This document shows positions 27,062 through 37,347 of a DNA stretch of 64,000 nt, in pieces (the first letter of the stretch is position 1; each line of letters opens with the position of its first letter). The notes under the pieces were generated by a model that saw only the letters and a program-made list of their open reading frames with translations, ran no database searches and had not been told where the DNA came from. The position numbers and the translations under genes are program-made. The stretch is from Methylophaga sp. 42_25_T18 (lineage in GTDB: Bacteria; Pseudomonadota; Gammaproteobacteria; Nitrosococcales; Methylophagaceae), in NCBI GenBank assembly GCA_002163085.1, contig MAAJ01000001.1, forward strand, positions 124,001 through 188,000, read 5' to 3'.

Positions 27062-27648
27062 TGGATCACTTGAAAGCTTTGCACCAAGATAAGTTCACAA
27101 GCTTTAGCGCCCGTATCATTGCGGGTCATCGAGCTCTGCCAAGACCAACCATCGTCGGCATCAACACGAATAAGGTAACCGCTTAATTCGATAATTTGAC
27201 CTTGTTTACTCGCTTCAAGCAGATCTTCAACCAAATCATTGGCAGGGATCATATGCATATTGGCGCTTTGTGTTTCTATCGCTTTTCTCGGGATAGGAAA
27301 GTCTTTTACTTTCCAGCGATACCAACGGCCTGATTGAGAAATATCAATCTTATCCAATACCGCCTCATCCGACATGGGGCCCCAACCTAAGGCCAAATCA
27401 ATGGGGGATAACTCACTTTCGCGGCCAAAAGAATAATTCTCACGCGACAGAATTTTTCCTTTTAATTTGAATTCAGCCAACGGGGTAATTTGAAAGCCTT
27501 TATGATGAAAACTACCCGTTTCCTGAAGATCAGTTTGCACCGGTGCTTCGGCTACTTTGACACCTGGCCCTAAGACAACAGACCCATTGCCTCCAGATAA
27601 CTTCCACAATGCCGCTACGACAATGGCGATGATTAATAGTTTTTTCAT
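27058..27648 (-). CDS. Conserved hypothetical protein with N-terminal membrane anchor
   Basis: 196 residues from the ATG at 27648, preceded by GGGAGCG; an in-frame start at 27666 lies inside the ampG stop and is less likely. Residues 1-18 (KKLLIIAIVVAALWKL) form a signal anchor. The mature part has aromatic-rich motifs (GRWYRWKVKDFPIP, YSFGRESELSPIDLALGWGPM, DGWSWQSSMTRNDTGAKACELI). I recall similar proteins in Proteobacteria without assigned function, and such sequences often look like a membrane-protein accessory, but no role is established. It sits 14 nt after ampG and may be cotranscribed with it. Confidence 0.75.
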   Translation of the reverse strand: MKKLLIIAIVVAALWKLSGGNGSVVLGPGVKVAEAPVQTDLQETGSFHHKGFQITPLAEFKLKGKILSRENYSFGRESELSPIDLALGWGPMSDEAVLDKIDISQSGRWYRWKVKDFPIPRKAIETQSANMHMIPANDLVEDLLEASKQGQIIELSGYLIRVDADDGWSWQSSMTRNDTGAKACELILVQSFQVIH

Positions 27649-27662
27649 GGCTTCGCTCCCAA

Positions 27663-29213
27663 TCAAACCCCATGATCAATATCGAAACGTTTATTCGTCC
27701 ATAAAATTAACAGTAATACTGGAATGCCCATCACAGCGGTGAGCAAGAAGAATTGCTGATAACCCATGGTCTCCACCATAGTACCGGAATAACCACCCAG
27801 TATTTTAGGTAGTAGAGTCATCAAGGAACTAAAAATGGCATATTGCACCGCAGTGAATGAAATATTAGTCAAGCTAGACAAAAAGGCGATAAATGCTGCA
27901 CTAGCTAAACCTGCCGATAAGTTATCTGCCGAAATAACGATATATAACATCGTCATATCGTGGCCCATTTGAGCCAACAACATAAACAACAGATTAGTTA
28001 ATGCAGATAATAAGGCGCCTAAAAATAAAATTTTCAATACACCAAAACGTACGGCCAAAATGCCACCTAAAAAACCACCTACAATGGTCATCAATAGACC
28101 AAAGGTTTTCACCACGCTTGCAATTTCAGGCTTGGTAAAACCAAGATCTAGATAAAACACATTAGCGATCACGCCCATCACGATATCTGAAATTCGATAT
28201 AAACCAATCAGCGCCAATAATAACCACGCTAATGACCAGCCATACCGCTGAAAGAAATCGTGGATGGGTTCAACGTAAGTATCAAGAACTTGCTTGCCCT
28301 GAACCAAACCCGACTTAACCACCATTTTGGCTACAACTGCAGCCATGGTTAAAGCAAAAGCGAGGCGCGCGAGCTCAACCAAAAAACCTGCTAAATGACT
28401 ATTGGCCACTACGCCCGTCAACGCTGATTTAGCTGTTGTTGCTATATCTGAAGTAAAGTAAAAACTACTGACAAAACCTGCGACCGCCAATATAAACAAA
28501 AAGAAAAAACCTAAATAATGCTGATTCGATTGTGCTGTGTAGCTGGTATTTGATTCAGGTTCCTTAACGATCAAGGTAGTGATCATTCCGATCAACATTA
28601 ACGCCGCCATCAGTAGGTAAGTCGTCTGCCAAGCCTGATAGTCATAATCCCCCATGGTTGAGCCAAAATGCGTTGCTAAAAACAATGCGCCGGCACCCGC
28701 CATCAACATGCCTATGCGATAACCCGCAATATACGTGGATGACATTAAGGCCTGCATTTCAGGTTCGGCAGATTCAATGCGATACGCATCAATCACAATA
28801 TCTTGGGTGGCCGACGAAAAACCTAATAAGACCGCCGCCCAAGCCATCGTAGCCAATGTACTCGTGGCTGGGTCGATAAAAGCCATGGCCGCAATAGCTA
28901 ACATGATCATCATTTGAGATAACAACAACCATGCACGTCGTCGACCAAAAAACCGCGTTAATAACGGCACTGGCAAACTATCAACTAATGGCGCCCAGAC
29001 AAATTTAAATGAATAGCCTAACGCCGCCCAACTAAAATAGGTCACTGCCGCACGTTCAACGCCGGCTTCACGTAACCACAAACTCAATGAAGAAAAGATC
29101 AGCAATAAGGGCAGCCCCGCTGAAATACCAAAAAACAACATCGTCACCACGCGTGGGTGCTTAAATGCCTTGATGGTATCGAGCCAACTTTTGGGCTGAG
29201 CTATTTCATTCAT
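27663..29213 (-). CDS. ampG: AmpG family muropeptide permease
   Basis: 516 residues; inner-membrane MFS permease that imports GlcNAc-anhydroMurNAc peptides for cell-wall recycling. The N-terminal part (MLFFGISAGLPLLLIFSSLSLWLREAGV) and FSWAALGYSFKFVWAPLVD match AmpG, and FGRRRAWLLLSQ is the MFS loop motif. About 14 hydrophobic segments fit. It starts 3 nt after the xthA stop region on the same strand, so xthA is upstream... the order of transcription is xthA first, then ampG, then the hypothetical at 27058. No ampC or other recycling gene is here. Confidence 0.88.
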   Translation of the reverse strand: MNEIAQPKSWLDTIKAFKHPRVVTMLFFGISAGLPLLLIFSSLSLWLREAGVERAAVTYFSWAALGYSFKFVWAPLVDSLPVPLLTRFFGRRRAWLLLSQMMIMLAIAAMAFIDPATSTLATMAWAAVLLGFSSATQDIVIDAYRIESAEPEMQALMSSTYIAGYRIGMLMAGAGALFLATHFGSTMGDYDYQAWQTTYLLMAALMLIGMITTLIVKEPESNTSYTAQSNQHYLGFFFLFILAVAGFVSSFYFTSDIATTAKSALTGVVANSHLAGFLVELARLAFALTMAAVVAKMVVKSGLVQGKQVLDTYVEPIHDFFQRYGWSLAWLLLALIGLYRISDIVMGVIANVFYLDLGFTKPEIASVVKTFGLLMTIVGGFLGGILAVRFGVLKILFLGALLSALTNLLFMLLAQMGHDMTMLYIVISADNLSAGLASAAFIAFLSSLTNISFTAVQYAIFSSLMTLLPKILGGYSGTMVETMGYQQFFLLTAVMGIPVLLLILWTNKRFDIDHGV

Positions 29214-29216
29214 TCG

Positions 29217-29990
29217 CTAGATTTCATAATCATAATCAATCGTTAAAGGAGAATGATCAGAAAAACGTTCATCCTTATAAATTTCTGTTTCCAGCACTTT
29301 ACCCTTTAAGCTCGGCGATAACACGTGATAATCAATGCGCCAACCCACATTATTAGCCCAAGCTTGGCCACGATTCGACCACCAGGTATATGAATGTTCT
29401 TCTTGTTCTAATTCACGAAAGGCATCGATAAAGCCTACTTCATCAAACAAGGTATCCAACCACGCACGCTCTTCTGGCAAAAAACCGGAATTCTTCTGAT
29501 TGCCTTTCCAGTTACGAATATCTTCATTTTTATGCGCAATATTCCAATCACCCGTCACAATATAATCACGACCCGAGGCTTTCATTTCTTCCAGCTTAGC
29601 CATCATATGATCCATACAACGATATTTAACTAACTGACGTTCTTCTTTTGACGAACCCGAAGGCATATATAAAGAGATCACACTAAGATCGCCAAACTTG
29701 GCTTCAATATAACGCCCTTCCGAATCAAACTCCTCATTGCCCATGCCCACAATCACATCATCTGGCTTGTGACGACAATACAAGGCCACGCCACTATAGC
29801 CTTTCTTCACCGCATCATGATAAAAACAGTGATAACCCTCAGGGTGATATAACTCATCGCTAAGTTGATCAACTTGCGCCTTGGTTTCTTGAATACAGAC
29901 CACATCCGCCTGCTTTTTTGCCAGCCAATCAAAAAAGCCTTTTCGCCCTGCAGCCCTGATCCCATTGACATTTGCCGTGATAATTCTCAT
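29217..29990 (-). CDS. xthA: Exodeoxyribonuclease III
   Basis: 257 residues from the ATG at 29990, chosen because the family begins MRIITANVNGIRAA; an upstream ATG at 30023 would add 11 residues. Mg-dependent AP endonuclease and 3'-5' exonuclease of base-excision repair. Catalytic motifs: CIQETKA (Glu), YMPSGSS, TGDWNIAHK (Asp/Asn), and the terminal SDHSPLTIDY (Asp-His). ExoA-type length. It is divergent from rpsT. Confidence 0.95.
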   Translation of the reverse strand: MRIITANVNGIRAAGRKGFFDWLAKKQADVVCIQETKAQVDQLSDELYHPEGYHCFYHDAVKKGYSGVALYCRHKPDDVIVGMGNEEFDSEGRYIEAKFGDLSVISLYMPSGSSKEERQLVKYRCMDHMMAKLEEMKASGRDYIVTGDWNIAHKNEDIRNWKGNQKNSGFLPEERAWLDTLFDEVGFIDAFRELEQEEHSYTWWSNRGQAWANNVGWRIDYHVLSPSLKGKVLETEIYKDERFSDHSPLTIDYDYEI

Positions 29991-30058
29991 ACTTCCCGCC
30001 TGAAATAAATTTTTCGACATCATAACAAGGAATATCCGACCAAGTTTGGATATATTTC

Positions 30059-30087
30059 TTTACAAACATTAAATAAATCAGGATAAT
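30059..30087 (+). promoter_or_regulatory. Candidate sigma-70 promoter for rpsT
   Basis: TTTACA at 30059-30064, 17-nt spacer, GATAAT at 30082-30087, 45 nt before the TTG start of rpsT. Confidence 0.65.
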
Positions 30088-30132
30088 GTTCGGTTCTGTA
30101 TATTTATATAGCTGATTTTTAGGAGAAGAACT

Positions 30133-30393
30133 TTGGCAAACTCGGCACAAGCAAAAAAACGCGCACGTCAAGCGGAAGATAGCCGCCAACGTAACGCCAG
30201 CCAGCGTTCAGCAATGCGTACGATTATTAAATCACTTAAAAGCGCAATTGAAGCTGGTGATAAAGAACTAGCGACAACAACATACAAAGCAGCTGTTCCA
30301 GCTCTTGACCGTATGGCTCGCAAAGGCATCATCCACAAAAATGCCGCTGCACGTAGCAAAAGTCGTTTGAACACTGCTGTTCGCGCACTGTAA
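30133..30393 (+). CDS. rpsT: 30S ribosomal protein S20
   Basis: 86 residues, strongly basic, matching S20 (ANSAQAKKRARQAEDSRQRN at the start, GIIHKNAAARSKSRL at the end). The start codon is TTG at 30133, 7 nt after AGGAGAAG. E. coli rpsT also starts with a UUG codon, so the rare start may be a conserved expression control. A terminator follows. Confidence 0.97.
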   Translation: MANSAQAKKRARQAEDSRQRNASQRSAMRTIIKSLKSAIEAGDKELATTTYKAAVPALDRMARKGIIHKNAAARSKSRLNTAVRAL

Positions 30394-30416
30394 TTTAAAG
30401 CTTCACAGCTTTTAAA

Positions 30417-30442
30417 GAAACCGACCTAGCGTCGGTTTTTTT
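30417..30442 (+). terminator. Rho-independent terminator of rpsT
   Basis: Stem AAACCGAC/GTCGGTTT with a 5-nt loop followed by a run of seven T's ending about 30442. Confidence 0.9.
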
Positions 30443-30542
30443 ATGTCTGTCGATCTGGTAATACTTCACTCCTGTTTGCCTAGGAGGAAAATCTAAGCTA
30501 TAAACATCGTCAGATTTAAATTATGGAATTACCCATTCTTAA

Positions 30543-30833
30543 ATGAATATAGTAAGTAGAAACATAATAATTTTTATTGTTGCGTTGCTTATTCCGGTGG
30601 CAGCCCAATTCTATAGTCTAGGTTCAGGCTTTGATATCTTACTTTATGAGCCTTGCGACTTTGCATACATACTACTTATTGGTGCAATATTATTTTATTT
30701 CAATATCTCTATATTTACAGCTGGTGAATGGTATTGGTCTACTAGCCTTTCATTACTACTCTGGGCACTATGGTTCACTGTAACCTTTCTTGTTGTTGGG
30801 CAGTTGAACTTATCTTTGGGTGGCAAACTGTGA
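30543..30833 (+). CDS. Small three-helix membrane protein, unknown
   Basis: 96 residues with about three hydrophobic segments (residues 7-27, 36-58, 64-86). No family recognised. No clear ribosome site precedes the ATG, so the gene is less certain than its neighbours. It lies 53 nt upstream of the secreted protein gene at 30887 on the same strand. Confidence 0.5.
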   Translation: MNIVSRNIIIFIVALLIPVAAQFYSLGSGFDILLYEPCDFAYILLIGAILFYFNISIFTAGEWYWSTSLSLLLWALWFTVTFLVVGQLNLSLGGKL

Positions 30834-30886
30834 TTGTTTTAGCAATTTATAACCAATTTTTCTAAACCCTATATCTAGGAATCCTA

Positions 30887-31315
30887 ATGAAAAACATCAT
30901 CTTTATTAGCTTGTTTCTTTTCTCGTCATTTGCCTTTGCAGCAGACTATAACGCGATACCTGATACCTTCTTTAAAAAACTAAATTCAGATAAACCAGAA
31001 AGTGCGATTGACTATCTGTATGAGTCAAACAAATGGGCCGGCAAAGATGAGGACCAAGTGCTTAACCTAAAATATCAGGTTAAAAACCTCAATAGTTTGG
31101 TGGGTAAATATTTATTCCATGAACTGATTTCTGAGAAAAAGGTAGGCAAACACTACGCTCATCTTATCTATTTAGTAGGTTATGAGCGCCAACCTTTACG
31201 TTTTGAAATTAAGGTGTATAAAACCGGTAAGAAATGGCGTTTTCAAGGCGTGTCCTTTGATGCCGAGTTAGCCAATGATATTGAAAATCAGGCTAATATG
31301 AATTTACTTAAATAA
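30887..31315 (+). CDS. Small secreted protein, unknown
   Basis: 142 residues with a clear signal peptide (residues 1-18, cleavage after AFA). The mature part begins with DYNAIPDTFFKKLNSDKPES and has no cysteines; it resembles the general shape of small periplasmic proteins with an NTF2-like fold (DTFFKKL... LYESNKW, RFEIKVYKTGKKWRFQGVSF), but that is a guess. AGGAA lies 6 nt before the ATG. Only a short gap separates it from the acetyltransferase. Confidence 0.72.
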   Translation: MKNIIFISLFLFSSFAFAADYNAIPDTFFKKLNSDKPESAIDYLYESNKWAGKDEDQVLNLKYQVKNLNSLVGKYLFHELISEKKVGKHYAHLIYLVGYERQPLRFEIKVYKTGKKWRFQGVSFDAELANDIENQANMNLLK

Positions 31316-31337
31316 GAAGTTGCCATTAGCCGTATTT

Positions 31338-31790
31338 ATGAACATATCCGCTGCTACCACTGCCGATATAGCTGAGCTATGTAGTCTATTAGACTTGCTG
31401 TTCAGCCAAGAAGCTGAATTTAAAGCCGATCGCACTGCTCAACAACGCGGCCTAGCAATGATCATTAATAATCCCGCGATCGGTGATATTTTAGTCGCTC
31501 GCCAAGATGGTGAAATCATTGCGATGGTTAACTTACTCTATAGCGTATCAACAGCTCTGGGCGCTCGTGTGGGTATAGTCGAAGATATGGTGGTTTCACC
31601 GAATGCTCGAGGTTCTGGTGTTGGTTCAAAACTGCTCAATTATGCTATTGAGTTTGCCAAAGATAAAGGCTGTGAACGACTTACTTTGCTGACTGATAAT
31701 GATAATTTAGCTGCACAACGTTTTTATCAACGTCATGGTTTTACTCAATCATCAATGATTCCATTACGGATACCACTCAATAAGAAGTAA
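31338..31790 (+). CDS. GNAT family N-acetyltransferase
   Basis: 150 residues from the ATG at 31338; a TTG at 31320 would add six residues, and neither has a good ribosome site. The acetyl-CoA loop is VVSPNARGSGVGSKLLNYAI (Q/RxxGxG/A form RGSGVG) and the C-terminal AAQRFYQRHGF is typical of the superfamily. The substrate cannot be inferred. It begins 22 nt after the preceding secreted protein gene. Confidence 0.88.
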   Translation: MNISAATTADIAELCSLLDLLFSQEAEFKADRTAQQRGLAMIINNPAIGDILVARQDGEIIAMVNLLYSVSTALGARVGIVEDMVVSPNARGSGVGSKLLNYAIEFAKDKGCERLTLLTDNDNLAAQRFYQRHGFTQSSMIPLRIPLNKK

Positions 31791-31825
31791 ATTCCAATTT
31801 ATTCAGACAAGGATTGTAACTATCA

Positions 31826-32107
31826 ATGATTGAAGGAATATTTAGTATTGTTATAGCGCTAGTAGAGATAGTAGTTACAATCATTACAACTGTAATTGAA
31901 CTCATCGTTGGACTATTCACAACAGCCGGTGAAGCACTCTCCATTGGAGAGGCATTAATCCTCTTTTTCGTATTTCTTGCTGAAGTTGTTTGGTGGGGAA
32001 TCTTATGGGTTGTTGAACTTGTCGCTTCACTCTTCAACTGGCGAAAGCCAAACGTAATCCCTCGTCCAGTGCTTCGTACTGAAAAGCGAAATAAAGAAGA
32101 GTTATAA
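31826..32107 (+). CDS. Small hydrophobic protein, unknown
   Basis: 93 residues. Residues 1-70 are almost wholly hydrophobic with regularly spaced Glu (VEIVVTIITTVIELIVGLF, FLAEVVWWGILWVVELV), followed by a basic tail (NWRKPNVIPRPVLRTEKRNKEEL). Probably two membrane helices with a cytoplasmic tail. AAGGATTG lies 10 nt before the ATG. Similar short proteins are, from memory, widespread in gammaproteobacteria without known function. It ends one base before the convergent proB stop. Confidence 0.68.
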   Translation: MIEGIFSIVIALVEIVVTIITTVIELIVGLFTTAGEALSIGEALILFFVFLAEVVWWGILWVVELVASLFNWRKPNVIPRPVLRTEKRNKEEL

Positions 32108-32108
32108 A

Positions 32109-33239
32109 CTAAGCGGTAACTACCAAATTGTCGCGATGAATCAATTCTGGCTCATCCACATAACCCAGTAAGGCCTCAATTGCTGTGCTTGGATTACCTT
32201 TTATCTTATTGGCTTCATTAGCAGAATAATTGGCTAGGCCACGCGCGACTTCATCACCATTCATATCAAGACAAATCACTAGATCACCACGGCTAAAATC
32301 ACCTTCAACCATTTTGACGCCTACAGGCAATACACTTTTTCCTTGTTGGCGGATCACTTCTACAGCACCTTCATCCAACAGGATTTGACCTTGGGGATGT
32401 AAATGACCCGCTAACCACTGTTGGCGTGCTGTCATTGGTTCATTATCTGGCCACAATAATGTGCCCACACCTTCACCGGCAGCCAGCAGTTGTAAGTTGT
32501 TTGGATTTTCACCCGATAATATGACTGTCGCCGCCCCTGATTGTGCTGCACGACGCGCCGCTAATAGTTTAGTTGCCATGCCGCCACGACCTAGTTGGCC
32601 GGCGCCGGCGGTTGCCATTGCATCTAAAGCGGGATTGCTCGCTGCAGAGGCAGCAATCATGCGTGCATCTGGATTTTTACGTGGATCAGAATCAAACAAC
32701 CCATCTTGATCAGTCAAAATGACCAATACATCGGCCTCGACTAAGTTTGCGGTCATCGCTGCTAGGGTGTCGTTATCACCAAAGCGAATTTCATCAGTGG
32801 CAATGGTATCGTTTTCATTAACGACAGGTAGTACATCTAATTCCAATAAGCTGTGTAAGGCGCTGCGGGCATTTAGATAACGGCCACGATCAGATAAATC
32901 AGAATGGGTTAATAGAATTTGCGCGGTGTGGATATCGTGTTTTTTACATTCTGTCGCATAGGCTTGAATCAAACCCATTTGACCGACACTAGCAGCCGCT
33001 TGTAATAAATGGATTTCATGTGGACGTTTGTCCCAACCGAGCTGTTGCATGCCAGCGGCAACCGAGCCGGATGTGACTAAAACAACTTCTTTACCCTGTA
33101 CACGCAGCTTGGCAATTTCTTCACTTAACCAGCTGATGCGTTCACGATCTAAACCTTCACCCATCCTTGTCAGCAGCGCACTGCCAATCTTGATGACCCA
33201 ACGCTTAGTATTAACAATTTGCTGGTGTGGAGTGCTCAC
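32109..33239 (-). CDS. proB: Glutamate 5-kinase
   Basis: 376 residues; first step of proline synthesis. Amino-acid kinase domain ([54 protein letters not shown]) followed by a C-terminal PUA domain from about residue 285. The start is GTG at 33239 after GAGGAATC. It follows obgE by 15 nt. proA is not adjacent, as in many gammaproteobacteria where proB sits with obgE. Confidence 0.96.
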   Translation of the reverse strand: MSTPHQQIVNTKRWVIKIGSALLTRMGEGLDRERISWLSEEIAKLRVQGKEVVLVTSGSVAAGMQQLGWDKRPHEIHLLQAAASVGQMGLIQAYATECKKHDIHTAQILLTHSDLSDRGRYLNARSALHSLLELDVLPVVNENDTIATDEIRFGDNDTLAAMTANLVEADVLVILTDQDGLFDSDPRKNPDARMIAASAASNPALDAMATAGAGQLGRGGMATKLLAARRAAQSGAATVILSGENPNNLQLLAAGEGVGTLLWPDNEPMTARQQWLAGHLHPQGQILLDEGAVEVIRQQGKSVLPVGVKMVEGDFSRGDLVICLDMNGDEVARGLANYSANEANKIKGNPSTAIEALLGYVDEPELIHRDNLVVTA

Positions 33240-33254
33240 ACGTGATTCCTCGGG

Positions 33255-34322
<1,068 letters not shown>

Positions 34323-34363
34323 TCAATTGAATAACTGTAATTTTAAAACATTAACACCCAGAA

Positions 34364-34390
34364 ACAAAAAACCCCGCATCAGCGGGGCTT
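34364..34390 (-). terminator. Rho-independent terminator after rpmA
   Basis: CCCCGC/GCGGGG stem with ATCA loop (34372-34387). On the minus strand it is followed by a run of T's. It lies between rpmA and obgE and would reduce read-through from the abundant ribosomal protein genes into obgE-proB. Confidence 0.85.
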
Positions 34391-34427
34391 TAAGCTGCGT
34401 AGCCCCAAAATGGGCCTGCATAATTTT

Positions 34428-34685
34428 TTAGCCAGTAACAACGCTTACGAACATGCGGTTTTTCGGGCCTTTTTTCTCAAATAACACTTTGCCTTCAGCT
34501 GTTGCAAACAATGTGTGATCTTTACCAAGACCTACATTAACACCAGCGTGATAACGTGTTCCACGTTGACGAACAAGAATGTTGCCACCTAGAACTGCTT
34601 CACCACCGTAGCGTTTCACACCAAGACGTTTCGACTCCGAATCACGTCCGTTTCTAGTACTACCACCCGCTTTCTTATGAGCCAT
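34428..34685 (-). CDS. rpmA: 50S ribosomal protein L27
   Basis: 85 residues, [20 protein letters not shown] at the start with no extra cleaved prefix, and [17 protein letters not shown] core (here [12 protein letters not shown]). Its N-terminal tail reaches the peptidyl-transferase centre. It lies 26 nt after rplU in the usual L21-L27 order. Confidence 0.97.
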   Translation of the reverse strand: MAHKKAGGSTRNGRDSESKRLGVKRYGGEAVLGGNILVRQRGTRYHAGVNVGLGKDHTLFATAEGKVLFEKKGPKNRMFVSVVTG

Positions 34686-34711
34686 CTCTTAATTCCTCTA
34701 TCTGGTGATGC

Positions 34712-35023
34712 TTAGGCTGTGATGCCTGTAATTTCGATTTCTGTGTAAGACTGACGGTGACCCATCTGCTTACGAGAATGTTTACGACGACGGAATTTAA
34801 TGATCTTTACTTTATCAGCACGACCATTAGCAGCAACTGTTGCAGTTACTTTTGCGCCTTCTAGGTAAGGTGCGCCAACTTTGACATCTTCACCTTCACC
34901 AACGAGTAAAACTTTATCTAATACAACTGTATCACCAGTTTCAGCAGATAATTTCTCAACACGGAGCTTTTCGCCCTCTTTAACACGGTACTGTTTACCG
35001 CCTGTCGCGACAATTGCGTACAT
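34712..35023 (-). CDS. rplU: 50S ribosomal protein L21
   Basis: 103 residues from the ATG at 35023 ([17 protein letters not shown]), placed by GGAGACAG before it; an ATG at 35035 would overlap the ribosome site. Standard L21 with [19 protein letters not shown] at the C-terminal third. First gene of rplU-rpmA-(terminator)-obgE-proB and divergent from ispB, as in E. coli. Confidence 0.97.
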   Translation of the reverse strand: MYAIVATGGKQYRVKEGEKLRVEKLSAETGDTVVLDKVLLVGEGEDVKVGAPYLEGAKVTATVAANGRADKVKIIKFRRRKHSRKQMGHRQSYTEIEITGITA

Positions 35024-35081
35024 CGCTGTCTCCAAATAATAATATTAGTTTATTGTCGGCTAACCCAACAAAAGACCGGCA

Positions 35082-35110
35082 ATTTTAGCCCCTTTCCAAC
35101 AAGAGATCAA
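35082..35110 (-). promoter_or_regulatory. Candidate sigma-70 promoter for rplU
   Basis: Minus strand TTGATC (35110-35105), 17-nt spacer, TAAAAT (35087-35082). It leaves a leader of about 50 nt with a partial stem (GCCGG with CCGAC region) before rplU. Confidence 0.6.
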
Positions 35111-35197
35111 ATGCTAATTGAAATATTTGCGATCTATCGTCTTGCATGCGAAAGTACGCACTTCCAAGAACATATTATATAGGTAGATCCCAGCTCC

Positions 35198-36166
35198 GTG
35201 GATATTCAATCCATCTATTCTTTAATTAAAGAAGATATGACGTCCGTCGACGCCATGATTCAAGCTCGATTACAGTCAGACGTGGTGTTAATCAACCAGC
35301 TTGGCCACTACATCATCAACAGCGGTGGCAAGCGTTTGCGGCCCGCTCTCGCTATTTTATGCGCGCGGGCTTGTGGTTATCAGGGCGATAAACATATTAA
35401 TCTGGCCACCATCATTGAATTTATTCACACCGCGACTTTATTACATGATGATGTCGTTGATAACTCGGATATGCGCCGTGGCCGCGAAACCGCCAATAAT
35501 TTATGGGGTAACGAAGCCAGTGTATTGGTCGGTGACTTTCTCTACACTCGATCATTTGAAATGATGGTAGAAATGGATTCGATGCGGTTGATGAAGATCC
35601 TCTCTCACACAACCAATATCATTGCAGAAGGTGAAGTGCTGCAATTGCTTAATTGTCATGATGCCGATACCACGGAAGAAAGCTATCTCGAAGTCATTCA
35701 TCATAAAACAGCTAAGTTATTTGAAGCAGCTGGTTTATTAGGCGCGGTTATCACAAATTCTTCTACCGAAATTGAAAATGCCATGAGCCGTTATGCCATG
35801 CATTTGGGCAGCGCTTTCCAATTGGTCGATGATTTATTAGATTACAGTGAATCCAGCGAGACGATAGGCAAAAATATTGGTGATGATTTGGCGGAAGGCA
35901 AACCCACCTTGCCACTTATTTATGCCATGAAACATGGTAATGAGCAGCAAGCTCAACTTATTCGTACTGCTATCGAGGAAGGCCAACGCGATAAGATTGA
36001 TGACATTATTACCATCATCAATGAAACAGGCGCAATAACCTACACGTCGCAAGCAGCAAAACAAGAAGTGGACAACGCAAAAGCGGCATTAGCCATTGTT
36101 ACTGATTCCACCTATAAAGATGCCTTACTCGCTCTGGCTGACTTCTCAATTGAGCGTACATTTTAA
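35198..36166 (+). CDS. ispB: Polyprenyl (octaprenyl) diphosphate synthase
   Basis: 322 residues. Makes the long isoprenoid chain of ubiquinone. First Asp-rich motif LLHDDVVDNSDMRRG (about residue 83), second motif LVDDLLDYS (about 212), plus GGKRLRP near the N-terminus. The start is GTG at 35198. Position divergent from rplU is conserved in gammaproteobacteria. Chain length is inferred from context only. The next gene follows after 24 nt and begins a squalene module, which would also draw on isoprenyl diphosphates. Confidence 0.93.
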   Translation: MDIQSIYSLIKEDMTSVDAMIQARLQSDVVLINQLGHYIINSGGKRLRPALAILCARACGYQGDKHINLATIIEFIHTATLLHDDVVDNSDMRRGRETANNLWGNEASVLVGDFLYTRSFEMMVEMDSMRLMKILSHTTNIIAEGEVLQLLNCHDADTTEESYLEVIHHKTAKLFEAAGLLGAVITNSSTEIENAMSRYAMHLGSAFQLVDDLLDYSESSETIGKNIGDDLAEGKPTLPLIYAMKHGNEQQAQLIRTAIEEGQRDKIDDIITIINETGAITYTSQAAKQEVDNAKAALAIVTDSTYKDALLALADFSIERTF

Positions 36167-36190
36167 GCTTGCGATTAATGGTTTCATTTT

Positions 36191-36493
36191 ATGGCTGATT
36201 TTTATCAATACCACTTATTCTTTTGTACTAATGAACGTGATGATGGTCGTGCATATTGCCAACAGCATGATGCTCAATCATTACGTAATTATGCCAAACA
36301 ACGAGTCAAAGAATTAGGCTTGCCAGATATCCGTGTAAATAATTCTGGCTGTCTTAATCGCTGCGGTCTTGGCCCGATATTGGTGGTCTATCCGGAAGGT
36401 ATTTGGTATCAATATAAAAGCAAAGAAGATATTGATGAAATCATTGAGTCACATCTGCAAGGCGGCAATATTGTCGAAAGACTGCAGCGATGA
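36191..36493 (+). CDS. Thioredoxin-like [2Fe-2S] ferredoxin
   Basis: 100 residues. Four cysteines in the order expected for this family: Cys12 (LFFCTN), Cys23 (AYCQQ), then SGCLNRCG around residues 54-58. VVYPEGIWYQ is also typical. It likely transfers electrons in the cytoplasm. It overlaps hpnD by 4 nt (ATGA), so it may supply electrons for squalene synthesis, although HpnE is normally FAD-dependent and this is only inference. Confidence 0.85.
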   Translation: MADFYQYHLFFCTNERDDGRAYCQQHDAQSLRNYAKQRVKELGLPDIRVNNSGCLNRCGLGPILVVYPEGIWYQYKSKEDIDEIIESHLQGGNIVERLQR

Positions 36494-37347
36494 CCTCGGA
36501 TGAATATTGCCAAGATAAGGCTGCAAAAAGCGGATCGAGTTTCTATTATAGTTTTCGTTTCTTACCTGAACAACAACGCCAAGCGATTATTGCCTTATAT
36601 GCATTTTGTCGTGAGGTGGATGATACCGTTGACGAGATCAGCGACAAGGAGCTGGCCGCCACAAAGTTAGAATGGTGGCGGAATGAAATTATTCTCACCT
36701 TCAAAGGTGAAGCTACTCACCCCGTTGGTAAGTCCTTACAATCGGCATTAGAAAACTTTGATCTTCATGAGGAATATTTCATGGAAATCATTGATGGCAT
36801 GGCAATGGATTTAGACCAATTCACTTACCCATCATTCAAAAACTTGGCGCTATATTGTCATCGAGCGGCCAGTGTTGTTGGCCTATTATCGGTCGAAATA
36901 TTTGGCTATCAAGATCGGGCCACCTTGAAATATGCTGAAAATTTAGGCATGGCTCTACAATTGACTAATATCATTCGTGATGTGCGTGAAGATGCTGAAC
37001 GCGGCCGCATCTATTTGCCGCAGGATGAGTTAGATAAATATAACGTTAAAGCTGACGATTTATTCAATCTTAAGTCCAGCCCAGAATTAATCGAACTGCT
37101 TAAGTTTCAAACAGAACGAGCTAAAACTTATTACCAAAAGGCAATGCAAGCCTTACCTGATTGTGATCGTTACAGCCAACGCACCGGTTTAATTATGGCG
37201 GCCATTTATGAAGCCACCTTAGACGAGATCGAAAAAGATGGCTTTGGGGTGATGCAACGTCGAATTTCACTAACACCTCTTAGAAAACTATGGCTAGCTT
37301 GGCGCACGGCCCGCCGTGAAAAACGCCTCCATCGACAACAAAAATGA
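36490..37347 (+). CDS. hpnD: Presqualene diphosphate synthase (HpnD)
   Basis: 285 residues of the squalene/phytoene synthase superfamily. First Asp-rich motif AFCREVDDTVDE (about residue 40) has the HpnD form, and the second NIIRDVREDAERGRIYLP (about 160) is complete. HpnD condenses two farnesyl diphosphates to presqualene diphosphate in the HpnCDE route. It overlaps the ferredoxin and hpnE by 4 nt each. No hpnC lies here. A phytoene or C30 carotenoid synthase is an alternative reading. Confidence 0.83.
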   Translation: MTSDEYCQDKAAKSGSSFYYSFRFLPEQQRQAIIALYAFCREVDDTVDEISDKELAATKLEWWRNEIILTFKGEATHPVGKSLQSALENFDLHEEYFMEIIDGMAMDLDQFTYPSFKNLALYCHRAASVVGLLSVEIFGYQDRATLKYAENLGMALQLTNIIRDVREDAERGRIYLPQDELDKYNVKADDLFNLKSSPELIELLKFQTERAKTYYQKAMQALPDCDRYSQRTGLIMAAIYEATLDEIEKDGFGVMQRRISLTPLRKLWLAWRTARREKRLHRQQK

